Shown in pieces: positions 18,550 to 31,220 of a stretch of 64,000 nucleotides of DNA. This DNA is from Ammopiptanthus mongolicus. Lineage: Eukaryota; Streptophyta; Magnoliopsida; Fabales; Fabaceae. The first letter of the stretch is position 1, and the number at the start of each line of letters is the position of its first letter. Location: positions 10,329,001 to 10,393,000 of the forward strand of contig CM077350.1 of NCBI GenBank assembly GCA_039655645.1, read 5' to 3'. A program made the position numbers and the translations under genes. The notes beneath the pieces were generated by a model. It made no database searches, was not told where the DNA came from, and was given only the letters and a program-made list of their open reading frames with translations.

Positions 18550-18894
18550 ATGGCAAAGCTTTGTGAAACAGCTTTGAAGCTGACACTCTTGTGTGTTATT
18601 GTTCTAGATTGTGCCTTTGGTGCATAGTATACCATCAGGAATCTGAAGGCGCAATCAACTGTTCCTTCTACACCTACCCATGATCCTCCTCCCCCAAATA
18701 AACCACCCACTAGTCAATCTTCTGGCTTTGCTGCAGAACATACAATCAAGAATCCAAAAGGACCAATTCCTCCTTCTGGACCTTCTCATCCTCCTTCATC
18801 GAAACCAACCACAGCTCAATCCTTTAGATCATTTTATTCAGGACCTTATGTTGGCCCTCCCCGCTATGAGGTTCAGCCTCCACAACATGCTTGA
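18550..18894 (+). pseudogene. Secreted proline-rich protein, nonsense-mutated copy
   Basis: Duplicate of 15451-15795. Codon 26, the first after the predicted signal peptide, is TAG (18625-18627) in place of GAG, so only the signal peptide would be made. The rest of the frame is open to the same TGA, and the core reads PIPPSGPSHPP. Upstream sequence including the TATTTAAG box is kept. Confidence 0.85.
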
Positions 18895-19305
18895 AGAATA
18901 GCCTAGTTGTTATATATGATATCCAACTTATCTTTTATGCTATATGGTTCAAAAAGTATGTAATTCTACTATGAACTCTAGTAAAATAAGTTAACTTTAC
19001 TGATTTTAATATTCGTGAGTTCAAACTTAAATCGGGTCGCTTCGTGCGATTGCTGAGTAAAAAGGCTTAGATCAAGTTCGTGTATGGGTTGCACTGTGGC
19101 ATTATGATTACGACGATTTTCTCTATATGCTAAAATCACTATAACTATTGTGCTGAATTCCTTGCCAAGCTTGGAGCAAGACGAGACGAGTAGTTGGCCT
19201 TGTAGTCATTTAAACTAAAAAAAATCAATTGTCAATATTCGAGAGTAAAATAATCTATGCTCATTAAATTCCAATTCTCAAAAGTGTATCAAACTAAAAG
19301 TTTTC

Positions 19306-19700
19306 TGTAACACCCCTCTCCTTCGGGTGTCACTTTTGTAACCCAAAATATCCATTTACCCTATCTGATACCTTCAAAATTCGAAATAAGATAGAGATTG
19401 ATGATTAAATTTATCAACCTAGGAAATCAATAATCCAAATAAATTTTTGATTAAATCCAAACCATTTTATTTTCAAATCTAAAATCAAATAAATTAAATT
19501 TGGAAAATAATTTCCTTCGATCATATTATTTAAATTACTTAAATAATATTTTTCTAAACAAATAATAATAATAACAATAGACGAATATTTTTGTTTTGCA
19601 AGAATGTATAAACTATGATAATGCACCCAATAAAATACAGAAACTAATTTAAGCAACTAAAATTAACTATTCACAGATATAGGATTTTCGGGGTGTTACA
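19306..19700 (-). mobile_element. 395-bp solo LTR (or short terminal-repeat element)
   Basis: TGTAACACCCC at the left end and GGGGTGTTACA at the right form a perfect 11-bp inverted repeat, flanked by direct repeats TTTTC (19301-19305 and 19701-19705). Copies 1 and 2 of the unit have the empty site, TTTTC once, at the same place. The interior is AT-rich and non-coding. TG/CA ends and a 5-bp duplication favour a solo LTR. The strand is a guess. Confidence 0.8.
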
Positions 19701-19771
19701 TTTTCTATTCACTAAATTAAGATATTTAAAGATGGATAATTTCAACATAAAATAGTCTTTGTTCATTAATT

Positions 19772-19894
<123 letters not shown>

Positions 19895-20747
19895 AAGTAT
19901 TGAGTGTTATAATAATTAATACGGTCAGCTACTCTTTATCCTTTGTGGTTTGGCTCAAAACAACTTCCCCTCCTAGGCTATACAATTTGACACTTTAACC
20001 CGCTGTTGCTTGGTTCAAAAATACCATTCTCCTATGTAATATAAATTTGAACATTTACCCTTGTGGTTTGACTCAAAAACACTTTGTCCCCTATACTATA
20101 CAATTTGACATCTTACTTTGAGACGAAATTTTTTCCATCTCTAATTTTGTCCCTTTTAGTGACAAAAATGGCTTTATCAATCATTTAATGTTAATTTTAC
20201 AAATTAGAGAACAAATAGTGACATAAATTATTTCTAGCTAATATAAATTCTCTTTTATTCTTTCTCCGTATGGGTAAATCTTAACTAAAAATTTAAAGTT
20301 AATTATTGACGTGTTTATTACTCATCACTGCATTAAGGTCGACAATAATCTGTCGATATTTTTTTTCCGACCACTTTTTACCAATCGTCAACAATGGCAA
20401 AAATTCTTACGGAAAATATATTTTTCTCTAACACTTTTTATATTATTAAATTATAATTTATCTTTTGAGACATAATATTTCCTTCTTTGAGTTTGTTTTC
20501 AACTAAAATAATTATATTTATTATTTAAAGATGGAATTTTCTGTCTTTAAATAGTTTTGGCTTTTCAAAATAAGATGTTGATCAAATCGAGATGAAATTA
20601 GAGATGAATAATATCAATGATTGATAAATTTCCTATGTAATCCTATATCTCTAATCAATAAAATTAACGTTCAACGGCTAATTAATTATTCTTCTCTTAA
20701 AATTCATCGCTAATAGAGATGGAAATAGAGAAGAAAATGATTTCGCC

Positions 20748-22386
20748 ATTATTCTTCTTTCTTGAGGTCCCACCTCGAGGTTCCCTCTCAGGGTGCAAAC
20801 TGGGCCCGTATATGCCGCACTGGTAGCCCCAGGATGTATGACCCAGGCGGCAAGGTCCTCTCTATGTCAAAGGTGAAGGAGTGGACTCCCGTGTGCACCA
20901 ACCCCTCGCTCCCCAAGCTCATCTGTACATAAAGTATATACCAGAGACAAAAATAGTGCAGAAACATGCAAGGGTGAGAAACCAATATATGAATCCAAAA
21001 ACGATAACTATATGCCCAATCCAAATAGCAGATTCATATAATATAACTCACTCAAATCATCATGCATCACATAGTACAGGATATATAATCAAGTACTAAC
21101 AGCAGTAAATGCACAAGGATTTCGTACCCCACAATCAACGTTATTCTCTAAACGTATGCATGACCAAAACGTTATTCTCTAAGGAACATTCTAGGTTAAG
21201 GTGGCTGAGTAATTTCGTGGCCCATATAGCCCAAAATATAATTAAAGACCAAAACCAATTACAAGCGTAAAAATGCCTAATTAAGTCAAATCCGTCCAGA
21301 ACAGCGTTCCCAACTTCTAGTCCGGTTTTCATCATGATAGAGTCCGGATCAGGTTTTGAACTTCAAATGAACCTTGTAGCTAGTTCTCTTATCTTTCCAA
21401 CGCATCAAGAATAATATCAATTGGATATCTAGAACGCAAGATATAATCAAAACCGTGAAGAAGGTTTTCTTTGGACTTGAATGGATTAAGTCAAACTCGT
21501 CCAGAACAGCGTTCCCAACTTCTAGTCCGGTTTTCATCATGATAGAGGCCGAATGAGGTCTTTATGCTGGAGATAACATTTATAGATAATTCAGTGATAT
21601 TTCCAACGCATCAAATATCACTGCATTCGGATATACATAATTCAAGATATACCCAAAACATTAAAAAGGATCACTTGGACTTAAAGAGTTTGAATTGGAC
21701 TTGAATGGATTGACCTCCTCTTGTTGCAAAGTTCACTTGTCCCTCCTTTACCTCCATCACAAAACGTAGTCTAAAGACTATTTCTTTTTCTTTCGTTGTT
21801 TTTCAGTAAAACACAAATCTTAAAACAAAGCTTGTAAAATCCTTTTTCTTGGATAAAACCAATAAATTTTGTAAATCATGTTTATTAAAATGCTTTCGCT
21901 CAAACGGTTAACTTTTTTAATTTAAAAACTAATAAAGGTTTCTAACGCCCTATTTAAAATCACATTTTCACAACTTTGCTCTTTTAAATTGATTTTCCTT
22001 AAAAACAGTTGTTCATTATAATTATTTCAAAAGGGATAATTACTTATTTTCTCTTAAATTAAGTTGAGGAACAATAAAACATGTTTATTTTCTCGATTCC
22101 ACATTTCAAGCTTTTAAAGCTTTTAAGTTACACGATGTCAGATCCTAATCAATATTCGGTTCTCTAACGCCTTAAATCCCACAGCAGGGCACACGATACA
22201 TCCATATAATTATTCAACAATTATAGCATGTATTCAAATATGTCAGCAGTTATGTCATGCATATTCAAATCAACAGTAGTAAATCCAACAATCAACCAAT
22301 AATCAGATACAGAACATTTAATTTTAATACAAACACCGATGCAGCACATAGCTGTCGGAAATGGAATTCCTAATGTTTATCCCCTT
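20748..22386 (-). mobile_element. Reversed gypsy LTR fragment (family D, related to element 1 LTR)
   Basis: On the minus strand this follows the element 1 LTR from the sequence after the splice-donor-like site (AAGGGGATAAAC) to within the LTR ORF; CACCGATGCAGCACATAGCTG near 22342 is the reverse of the same motif near 1850. Both LTR ends are missing. It carries an ORF remnant (20755-20922). A ~60-bp sequence occurs twice as direct repeats (about 21288-21347 and 21484-21547). It joins a forward LTR fragment at 22386/22387. Confidence 0.8.
20755..20922 (-). pseudogene. LTR accessory ORF remnant, reversed (family D)
   Basis: On the minus strand the ATG at 20922 follows ATGTACAG, the same acceptor-plus-ATG arrangement as in element 1. 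It reads MSLGSEGLVHTG, and after one frameshift AWVIHPGATSAAYTGPVCTL, matching AWVIHPGVESAAYTGPVCTV of element 1. The fragment ends where the LTR is truncated. It shows that the LTR ORF is shared by another lineage. Confidence 0.7.
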
Positions 22387-24765
22387 AGTATAGAATCCAA
22401 GAGATGAGAATTTTTTAAGCTCTCTAGCCATGTTTTCTAGCTCATGGCCGAACCTAGGGGGAATAGTGTAAGAGGAAATTTTTGTGATTCAATGTTGATG
22501 TATTGGTTGATTGTATGTGTGTAGTGATCGTCGAATAATTGGACGAGAGATCGGACGACTTTCGGATCAACCGGGAGATTTATCACTTTTCGGGAACTCC
22601 GAGAGGTAAGGGGAGAACATGAGGAATTCCAATTTCGACAGTTGTATGTTGTATCTGTGTATATGGATTGTAATTAATTATCTGTGTTTGATTGTTGTGG
22701 AGTGTTTTAAATTTACCTACTTATACTTGCTTATGCCTGCAATTACTTGATTATGCCTAATTTAGTTGTATGGCATTTGATGATAATGTATGGTTGTATG
22801 TTATGCTATTGTGGTGATTATTGTGTTAAAGGACCTAACATTGGTTAGGAACCAAAATCGTGTAAGGTTAAAAGCTTCAATAAGCTTGGAACGTTGGATA
22901 AGAAAATAAAAGGATTAAAGTTTCAAGGGTTTTGGAAATAAAAAGGAAATAAATGGCTTTTGACAATAAAGGAGAATAAAAAGATTTACTTTATTAAAGA
23001 TGAGTTGACATGAAAGGAAAAAGTGAAAAGAATGTTTTATACTGAGAAAAGTAAGGTTTTGCGGTAAAAAGTACGTTTTGGAGACATTGATCGTTTTTAA
23101 AGTAATAAAGTGAACGAGTTCAAGCAAAAGTGCTTTCAGAAAATGTTATTTTAAAATAATTTGTTTTATCCAAGAGAAAGGGTTTTTATGAACCGTATTT
23201 CAAAGTATTGCGTTTTGCCGAAATACGATGAAAGAGAAAAAAAGTGGATTTCAACCACGAGTTTTGTTTTATGGAAAACCGATCCCGAAGGCTTTGTGTA
23301 AGCTTCGGATATTTGGGTTTTGGTTTTGAGTTTTCAAAAGAGAAATGTGGTTTTTGGTTTGGAACCTAGAAACCGAGACGTCGGGGTTCAAGGGTTCTGC
23401 AAAACACATGGATCAAGGATCCGTGTTAGTGTGTTGGTCCTATAAGCTGGTGGACATTCTTTGTGGTCCAAGGGGCTTTGCGGACGTTTTTGTGCTATAA
23501 AATCCAAAATCCGAAACTGGTGCATCGATTAGGGATTTTTGTGTTTGAGCTGTGTGTACTACATGTCCTTTTTGAGTTTTGGACTGTGTGTCCAGTTTTT
23601 GAGAAAAATGTTGTAAAGGCTTAAAGAGTCTACGACATTGTGGTGGTTGATAGCGATGCTGCTTCAACAAGAAAATATTGATGCGACAGAGATAAACAGA
23701 TGAAAACAAATGTTTTCTCATGCATATGTGTTTTTGGCAGATGTGCCGGGAAATGAGGGGACCTTGAAGGCAAGGAAACTTGGGGATGACTTATGCCATC
23801 ATCTAACATTGTGCCTTGATGGACAATGGTGTCATACGTGCTGTGTTCGTATTGTGCCTTGAATTGGATAATATAGTATGACAAGTTTACATTGTAAGTA
23901 CCTCTGATTTGCGCGCTCATGTAAGATCTCATGGGATTCATGTACTTACGTTTAGCCAGTTGGGGCTAGTCATTGTTGCCTGCGGGCCAATGAATTTTGA
24001 GCCTGATCAGCTCGTGGAAAGATGATGGGATTTCCGAAAATTAAGAACTGAACGTTAGTTGATCTATGTGGAAGTTTTCATGCATACGTTTTGAAAATAA
24101 CATTGACTGTTGGGCACGAAGCCCTTGTGATTTACTTTAGTACTATGATATGTTGTACTACGTTATGCTTGATGATGATTATGTGAGGCATGCTTATATG
24201 AATCTGCTGTATGTGTTTGGGTATATAGTTGTTGTTTTTGGATTCATATATTGGTTTCTCACCCTTGCCTGTACATGTTGGACACCCTGTTGTGGTTTTG
24301 GATACATGTACAGATGTTTGTCAACAGTCCTCTGGGCCGCTTAGGGACTATGTAGCTTGGGTTGCTCGATGCTGATGGCGAAGAGATATTGGTGGTTGAA
24401 GACGAGACCCAGTCTCAGTGGTACGGTGTATGTTAGGTAGTACATCTTTTGTTAGGGTTAGACGAGCTTAGGGTTTTCTTTTGAGGAAGTCCCTTTTTGG
24501 CTAGTCTATGAGTGGCTATTGATGGCCAAGGCTTTGGAGATATGATTCTCAGATTCATTGCTACCTAGTGTTTGGACTGGTAGTGTTTTACTTCTGTCAA
24601 TACATTTTGGAAATGGACGTGTTGTCCAGGGTCTCCTATGTGTGTTGTTAAACTGGTGATACATATATGTCTACATGAGTAGTGTTAATAATTATCTTGA
24701 GTATATTTCTTTAGTGTTGTATGAAGAAAAAATTTTATCAATATTTTCACAGTAAGTAAGACCTG
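22387..24765 (+). mobile_element. Family B gypsy 5' LTR, 5'-truncated
   Basis: Aligns with 33932-36772 (AGTATAGAATCCAAGAGATG onward). It keeps the donor-like GAGAGGTAAGGGG (22611-22623) and the TTGGTTTCTCACCCTTGCCTG...TACAG segment, but the frame after ACAG|ATG (24312) stops after a few codons, so no LTR ORF survives. The 3' end runs into a truncated copia element near 24766. No other gene. Confidence 0.8.
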
Positions 24766-27278
24766 AGTAAAAGGCAAGTGATCTTTTGGGCCTTATACAT
24801 AGTGATGTATGTGGACCCCTAAACACATTGGGTAGAGGTGGTTTTCAATACTTCATCACTTTTACTGATGACTTCAATAGATATGGATTTGTGTATCTAA
24901 TGAAACATAAATCCGAATCCTTTGAAAAGTTCAAGGAATTCAAGAATGAAGTACAAAACCAACTGGGCAAGAATATTACAGCACTTCGATCAGATCGAGG
25001 TGGTGAATATTTAAGCCTGGAGTTTGATGATCATCTGAAAGAGTGTGGGATATTATCTCAACTCACTCCTTCTGGAACACCACAATGGAATGGTGTATCT
25101 GAAAGGAGGAATCAGACCTTATTAGATATGGTTCAATCCATAATGAGTCTTGCAGACCTTCCAAACTCCTTCTGGGGACATGCTTTATTAACAGCAGCTT
25201 TTATACTTAACAGTGTTCCATCTAAGATGGTTGCAAAGACACCATATGAGATATGGTCTGGCAGACAACCCACTATGTCTTTTATGAAGATTTGGGGTTG
25301 TGAGGTTTATGTGAAATGTCAAATTTCTAATAAATTTGAACCCAAATCTGATAAGTGCTTATTTGTGGGGTATCCCAAGGAAACCAAGGGATACTATTTC
25401 TACAATCCTTCTGAATGCAAAGTGTTTGTTGCTAGGACTGGTGTATTCCTAGAAAAGGAGTTTATCTCTAAAGGAACCAGTGGGAGGAAAATAGAACTTA
25501 AAGAAGTTCAAGAATCACAAAATAAAAATGAACCTTTGATGGAACAGAAGCAACCTCTGCAAGATGTTGTGGAACAATAATCTGCTCCAGTAGCACAAGA
25601 CTCACGTAGGACTAACAGGATACGTCACCAACCTGAGAGATATGGATTTCTCATGACTTAACAAGGTGATGTTTTACTCATGGATCAAGAAGAGCCTATG
25701 ACTTACTAGGAAGCCATCACTGGCTCAGAATCTGAGAAATGGCTAGAGGCCATGAGATCTGAAATGGATTCCATGTACACTAATCAAGTTTGGAACTTGG
25801 TTGAACCACCAGAAGGGGTAAAACCCATAGGGTGCAAGTGGGTTTTCAAAAAGAAAACTGACATGTATGGTAATGTACATACCTAAAAAGCACGATTGGT
25901 TGATAAGGGTTTCAAACAAATTCATGGCATAGACTATGATGAAACCTTTTCACCGGTTGCAATGCTTAAATCTGTTCGGATCTTGCTTGCTATTGCAGCA
26001 CACCAAGATTATGAAATCTGGCAAATGGATGTCAAGACTGTTTTCCTTAATGGAAATCTACTCGAGGATGTGTACATGACACAACCTGAGCGTTTTGACA
26101 CTCTAGAGAATGTTGGAAAGGTATGCAAATTACAACGATTCATTTCTGGATTGAAGCAAGCCTCCAGAAGCTAGAATCTTCGTTTTGATGATGTTGTAAG
26201 ATAGTTTGGATTCATAAAAAATGAAGGCGAACCTTGTGTCTACAAGAAGGTTAGTGGAAGCATTGTTGTCTTTCTAGTACTGTATGTGGATGACATACTA
26301 CTTATTGGAAATGACATCCCTACCCTACAAAATGTAAAGACATGGTTAGGGAATTGCTTCTCTATGAAAGACTTACGCGAGGCTACCTATGACCTATGTG
26401 TTAGGTATCAAAATCTATAGAGATAGATCATTGAGAATGCTCGGTCTAAGTCAGAGTGCATACATAGACAAGGTGTTAAAACGGTTAAACATGCATGAAT
26501 CCAAGAAAGGACTCTTGCCTATGTCACATGGTATATGCCTTTCAAAGGCACAATCCCCGTCCAATCATGAAGAAAGGGATCGCATGAGTAAGATTCTGTA
26601 TGCATCTGCAATCGGATCTATCATGTATGCCATGTTATGTACTTGGCCAGACATCTCGTATACTTTAAGCATAACGAGCAGGTACCAGTCTGATCCCGGT
26701 GAGATTCACTGGATTGCAGTCAAGAATATCCTCAAGCACTTGAGAAGAACTAAGGATACATTCTGGATCTATGGAGGTGAGGAAGATCTCGTTGTAAAGG
26801 GTTACACCGATGCTAGCTTCCAAACCGATAAGGATGATTCCAGATCGTAGTCTGGTTTTGTGTTTTGCTTGAATGGTGGCGTTGTGAGCTGGAAGAGTTC
26901 AAAGCAGGAGACAGTTGCTGATTCTACCATAGAGGCTGAGTATATTGCTGCTCCAATGCAGCAAAGGAGGCCGTTTGGATTTGGAAGTTCATTACTGAAC
27001 TTGGTATTGTTCCTAGCATTGTGGATCCCATTGATCTCTATTGTGATAGCAATGGAGCCATTGAACAAGCCAAGGAACCTAGATCTCACCAGCGATCCAA
27101 CCATATACTTAGGCGCTTCCATTTCATTCGAGAGATTATCGATAGAGGAGATGTGAAGATATTCAGAGTACCAACACTTGACAATGTTGCTGATCCGCTT
27201 ACGAAACCTCTTGCTCAACAGAAGCATGATGGTCACACTAGGTCGATGGGTGTTAGATTTATGCCTGATTGGCTATAG
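24766..27278 (+). pseudogene. Ty1/copia pol (integrase, RT, RNase H), 5'-truncated and broken
   Basis: Starts inside integrase with ASDLLGLIHSDVCGP; gag, protease and the 5' LTR are absent. Integrase core residues are visible (SDVCGP, LRSDRGGEY, GVSERRNQTLLD). Stops follow at 25578 and in the linker to RT; RT has KWVFKKK, QMDVKTVFLNG and YVDDILLIGND (near 26284) with several stops. RNase H has GYTDASFQTDKDD, a TAG at 26848, SSKQETVADSTIEAEYIAA, a frameshift, then DLYCDSNGAIEQAKEP and the TAG at 27276. The gene order integrase-RT-RNase H identifies Ty1/copia; the Tork/Angela type is likely but unproven. Non-functional. Confidence 0.93.
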
Positions 27279-27292
27279 TGCTAGTGGGAGAT

Positions 27293-28745
27293 TATTGGTG
27301 TAAGCCCTAGATGCCATTAGTCTTCTTTGAGATTTACATTTGTATCATGACTTTGATTTACGTATATTTATATATGAGGCATTTCAGTTTATACTATTAC
27401 GTGTTTAAACGAAGTAAAGTCCTTAGAATAGTTATTTCAGTTCAATAGAACATCAAGTGCGTGACTTGATCGTGAGACCCTATTGAACAATTAAAATACT
27501 ATTTTTAAAGTATCCATAGTCAAGTATTATTGTTAATTAAGGACGAAAATAATACATCGAGACTATTATGTGGGTAGACTGATGAACACATCTCACGGGT
27601 CTTGGATATGAGATATCAAGTCTTCACATAGGTATAAATATTAGAGTAATATTTATACTAGATTGATGCACTATGAAAACGCTGCATAATAGTTATGTAA
27701 GTGTCATAAGCGCTTCTCATTGTAACCAAAGTGAAGTAGTCCTTCGACTTGAAGTCACTACGATTCCTACATGAGAAGTTGTAGGCTTTAATGCTACCAA
27801 ACGTTATCCGTAACAGGATGATCATAAAGATAGTTATTGGGCCTGCAATGAATAATGTTGAGGGATGTGAGTGATGTAAACAGGATTTGTCCCTCCTACA
27901 TAACAGGAGTAATGTCATGGGCCTCTCAATAGAGTGAGATGTGAAAGTGCATGGCCATGCTACAATGGGTCAGTAGAAGATATTGGGCCCATCTGTGATT
28001 ACACGTCTATTCGGGGATTGAGAAATAAATAATTGAACTTAACAATGATTGACACATTTATGCCTTGTGCTGGATTAAGACATATGGATGAAGGGACATT
28101 TACTACACGGATATTTTGGTTACCGTGAGGTATATATCGTATCACCGATATTCTCACTAAATAGGTAACAATGATGTATTGCTAGATGCTACTCATTGTT
28201 TATAATATAAAATATGATTTAATAATATTGGCAATTTATTGAGAACCTATAAGGTCACACGCATAGAGCAAATAGTCGGAGAATGAATTAATTTATTAAA
28301 TATGATTTAATAATATTAATTATAGATTCGGCCTGTAGCATTCAAGCCCAATGAGGTTAGGGTAAGTGGGTGAAAGCTTATAAGGCTGTGCACGTCATTT
28401 AAGCGCTAAGAGCTTGCTGCGCATAACCTAGCGACCGTCACACCACCTCCTCGGTAGGCATGCCCCTCATCCCCTTCTGTCAGCTAGCACGACGTATTCT
28501 CCGACGGTGATTTGTTCGCATGGACTACATAGAGGTGCTGCTCCATTGCGGTACTGGTGATAGCATTCATCCTCCTCCTCAAAGCAGTGTTCTTAGTGCT
28601 GGTGATCAAGTGAGAAGAACTGTTCTCCCCTCGCAGTGATCGCGGTAAAACTTTGCTACAAGATTTAAACACTACCATCATGAGTCATGACCATTCGCAT
28701 GGATCTTTTGGTGGGTATTCTTCCGCTGCGATGTTGTTTTTAAAT
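27293..28745 (+). repeat. Copia 3' LTR, 3'-truncated
   Basis: Follows the purine-rich CTAGTGGGAGATTA and opens TATTGGTGTAAGCCCTAG, matching the copia LTR at 60316 (TGTTGGTGTAAGCCCTAG) through TCAAGTCTTCACATAG and GTAGTCCTTCGACTTGAAG. It breaks off near GATGTTGTTTTTAAATGC, before the CCCAACA end. Non-coding. Confidence 0.85.
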
Positions 28746-29643
28746 GCACTCCTGTCCCTGTACAATCCTCTGTGTATTAGACATTTGAGGGATTGGTTTA
28801 ATAATATCCATTGGTCTGGATATCTTCATACTATTTCATTGAAAGGTTTGTTATGACTATTTCTTGAGTTATAACACCAACAAATTCCGGATACTGGAAA
28901 TTTCTTGATGAAACTTAGTCGAATCACTTTTACTTTTGTTAAATGTGATTCAGTCTGATTTTTGTTCAGACTGCTTTTCTTTGTTCTTTTGATTCCCTAA
29001 TCTGTTGGGAAATTCTTGTGAAAGAAGGGACTTTATTTGAGTTATGGTTCTAAACCTGTATTAGCTATGCACTTTTACACTCATGAACCTACTGAAGAAT
29101 CTTTTTACATACTGGATATTCCTGTATTCTTTTCAGAGTGGTAAATTCTTCTATATACCTTCATGTGAAAGTAAGACCGAGAAAAAATTTTCCTTTGTTG
29201 GAAATTTATTCCTTAGTCGTCAAGGACAAAGTGGAGACTGAGTTCAACTGATCACCTTCAACTCAAGTGGACGAGCAAGAAGAATGATTTGCATCTTTTG
29301 AAGGTTGGTTGGGAGTAAGGGTAGTATTTGCTACGAGAATTATTTTAACGCGATAGACCAAAAGTGATAAGAGTTTTGTTAGGGTATAGTTATGAGTGAT
29401 AGAATGTGAACCTTCAAGATCAATCTCAGCAAGTGAGACAATTATTGTAAGTCCAATATTGATCAAGGCAAAATAGTAGTTGGGAGATTTGGAGTAATCA
29501 CCAATGTCTGTAACTAAGATTGATCATATGAATTTGGAAAATTATATGAAAGTACCCTTGGTAGTTTTACCTAAGCCAAAGAATTATAGAAAAGAAGAAT
29601 CCTTGAGAAAGACTAAGTTTTTAGAACAATTTAAGATTTATGA
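28746..29643 (+). mobile_element. Family B gypsy internal region, pol-less segment (part 1)
   Basis: Runs from GCACTCCTGTCCCTGTAC to the solo LTR. The same sequence occurs at 39854-40305, 41939-42245 and reversed at 56099-57437. It stands where pol would be, but no reverse transcriptase, RNase H or integrase motif is readable in any frame. Origin unknown. Confidence 0.7.
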
Positions 29644-30989
29644 TGTGACACCCACTACCCCGCATATAATAAAACATAAATAAAATCATACATTTCTTTA
29701 AAAATATAACAATTAAGATAAAAACATATCCTCAAGGGTAATGTGCATCACATCATCTATAACGTAAAACGTAGGAATCTGAAATAATCAAAATCCTTTA
29801 AAAACAAACTGCGGAAAACATAAATAATAAACGTAACCCAAATCCCGATGTCACATATCAGAGCTGGTATACATATACCGATAATACATCGGAATAAAAC
29901 AGAATAACATAAATCATAAATCCTAACTACTAAGAGAGATCTCCTCGGGATCACTCCTCGTCAGCATGCTCACCCTCCTCTGCATATACCACAACATATG
30001 CACAAGAATAACAAAGAGAGGGGTAAGAAACACAATCATGAATATATGTAAACGGAATGGAATAGTAATTAAGATGGCATACAACATACATCAATCATCA
30101 ACACAGATATAATCAATATATATCAAGGATGCATGTTAATGCGAATGCAACATCACTACTCCGTATGCATGTGGCCAACAACTCTAACTCTGGAAAGACG
30201 ATTAGGAGTACATGTCCGGTTATCAACGTGGATGATATGCCAGACCATGGGCCATCCCCGAACACTCTCACTAATCCTGATAACGTATAGTGGCTAGTCA
30301 GGGTACTCAAGTTTATCCTTTAGGTCACTCCGACAATAGGTAGCTAGCCCATGTCACCTGGAATTTCCCTACCCAATGTACCCACAAGGCCGGGATAACA
30401 CCCATCGTGGCCTCCACTATCGCGATTCATCGTTTGCTTTCCACCCAACATATCGACGTCAACGTATGATACATGCTATGCTCAACAACATGCAAACACA
30501 TGTCCAACCATCCACCATCATGCCATTACATGGCTATCAACTTTGACCAACAAGCATCAAAGATGATTTAACAACATCAAACTTGACCAATAAGCATAAA
30601 GAATGATTTAACCAACAACATCGGTAACAGTACGTCGTTACCAATAACATCATCGTCATATTAATTGTTCTCTTTGTTAAGTCTTAACTTAACATTATCT
30701 TTGTTAAGTATTATACTTAATCTTAATATCTAATCCTCAATTCATATCTTATTATGATTATAACTTAATCCTAATATTTAAACCTCAAGTCATATATTTA
30801 TTAAGATTGTAACTTAATCCTAATATCTAAACCACAATTCATATCTTATTAAGATTATAACTTAATCCTAATATTTAAATCTCAAGTCATATAGTTATTA
30901 ACGTTCTTTTCTATATTATCAACCTTGAATTATGACCTCACAGTCTTTTTCCCATTACCCTAACCATTATCCCTTCACAACAGAATCTG

Positions 30990-31220
30990 GGTGAGAAACC
31001 CAGATTCGCTAGGCGAATCGTGGCTCGCGAGGTGAGCTCGAGAGCTCCTAAACAGGTTCTTTGATTCGCTAGGCGAATCCTGGATCGCGAGGCGAGCCCG
31101 AGAGCCCCAATATCTGGTTCTCTCATTCGCCTCGCGGAATACAATCCGCTAGGCGAATTATGTCAGACCGCAAATGGTCTCTCTGTCTCGCCTCGCAAAT
31201 GGCTATTCGCCAGGCGAATC
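30990..31220 (-). repeat. CpG-rich palindrome group A in the solo LTR
   Basis: Repeated pairs such as ATTCGCTAGGCGAATC and GATCGCGAGGCGAGC, and ATTCGCCTCGCGGAAT with ATCCGCTAGGCGAAT, bounded by CTCTC and GAGAG. These are the same kind of hairpin as in the element 1 leader with a changed core (TCGCTAGGCGA). Confidence 0.75.

Larger units (their letters stand above)
16013..19111 (+). repeat. Tandem duplication unit, copy 2 (3099 bp)
   Basis: Uninterrupted copy of the unit, highly similar to copy 1. It preserves the empty site of element 1 near 16481-16491 and the empty site of the 395-bp solo LTR near 16198-16210. Contents: minirepeats 16302-16485, AT-rich inverted-repeat region 16487-17130, reversed minirepeats 17136-17256, small ORF 17938-18120, dead peptide gene 18550-18894. 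Nothing else recognised. Confidence 0.92.

Noticed and set aside
19414..19656. 80-aa minus-strand ORF within the 395-bp solo LTR
   Set aside because: AT-rich chance frame rich in Ile, Leu, Tyr and Asn; the LTR is too short and non-coding by type.
27658..28856. Short ORFs in the copia LTR as host genes
   Set aside because: Positions match LTR sequence at 60316-61903, where the frames are not conserved.
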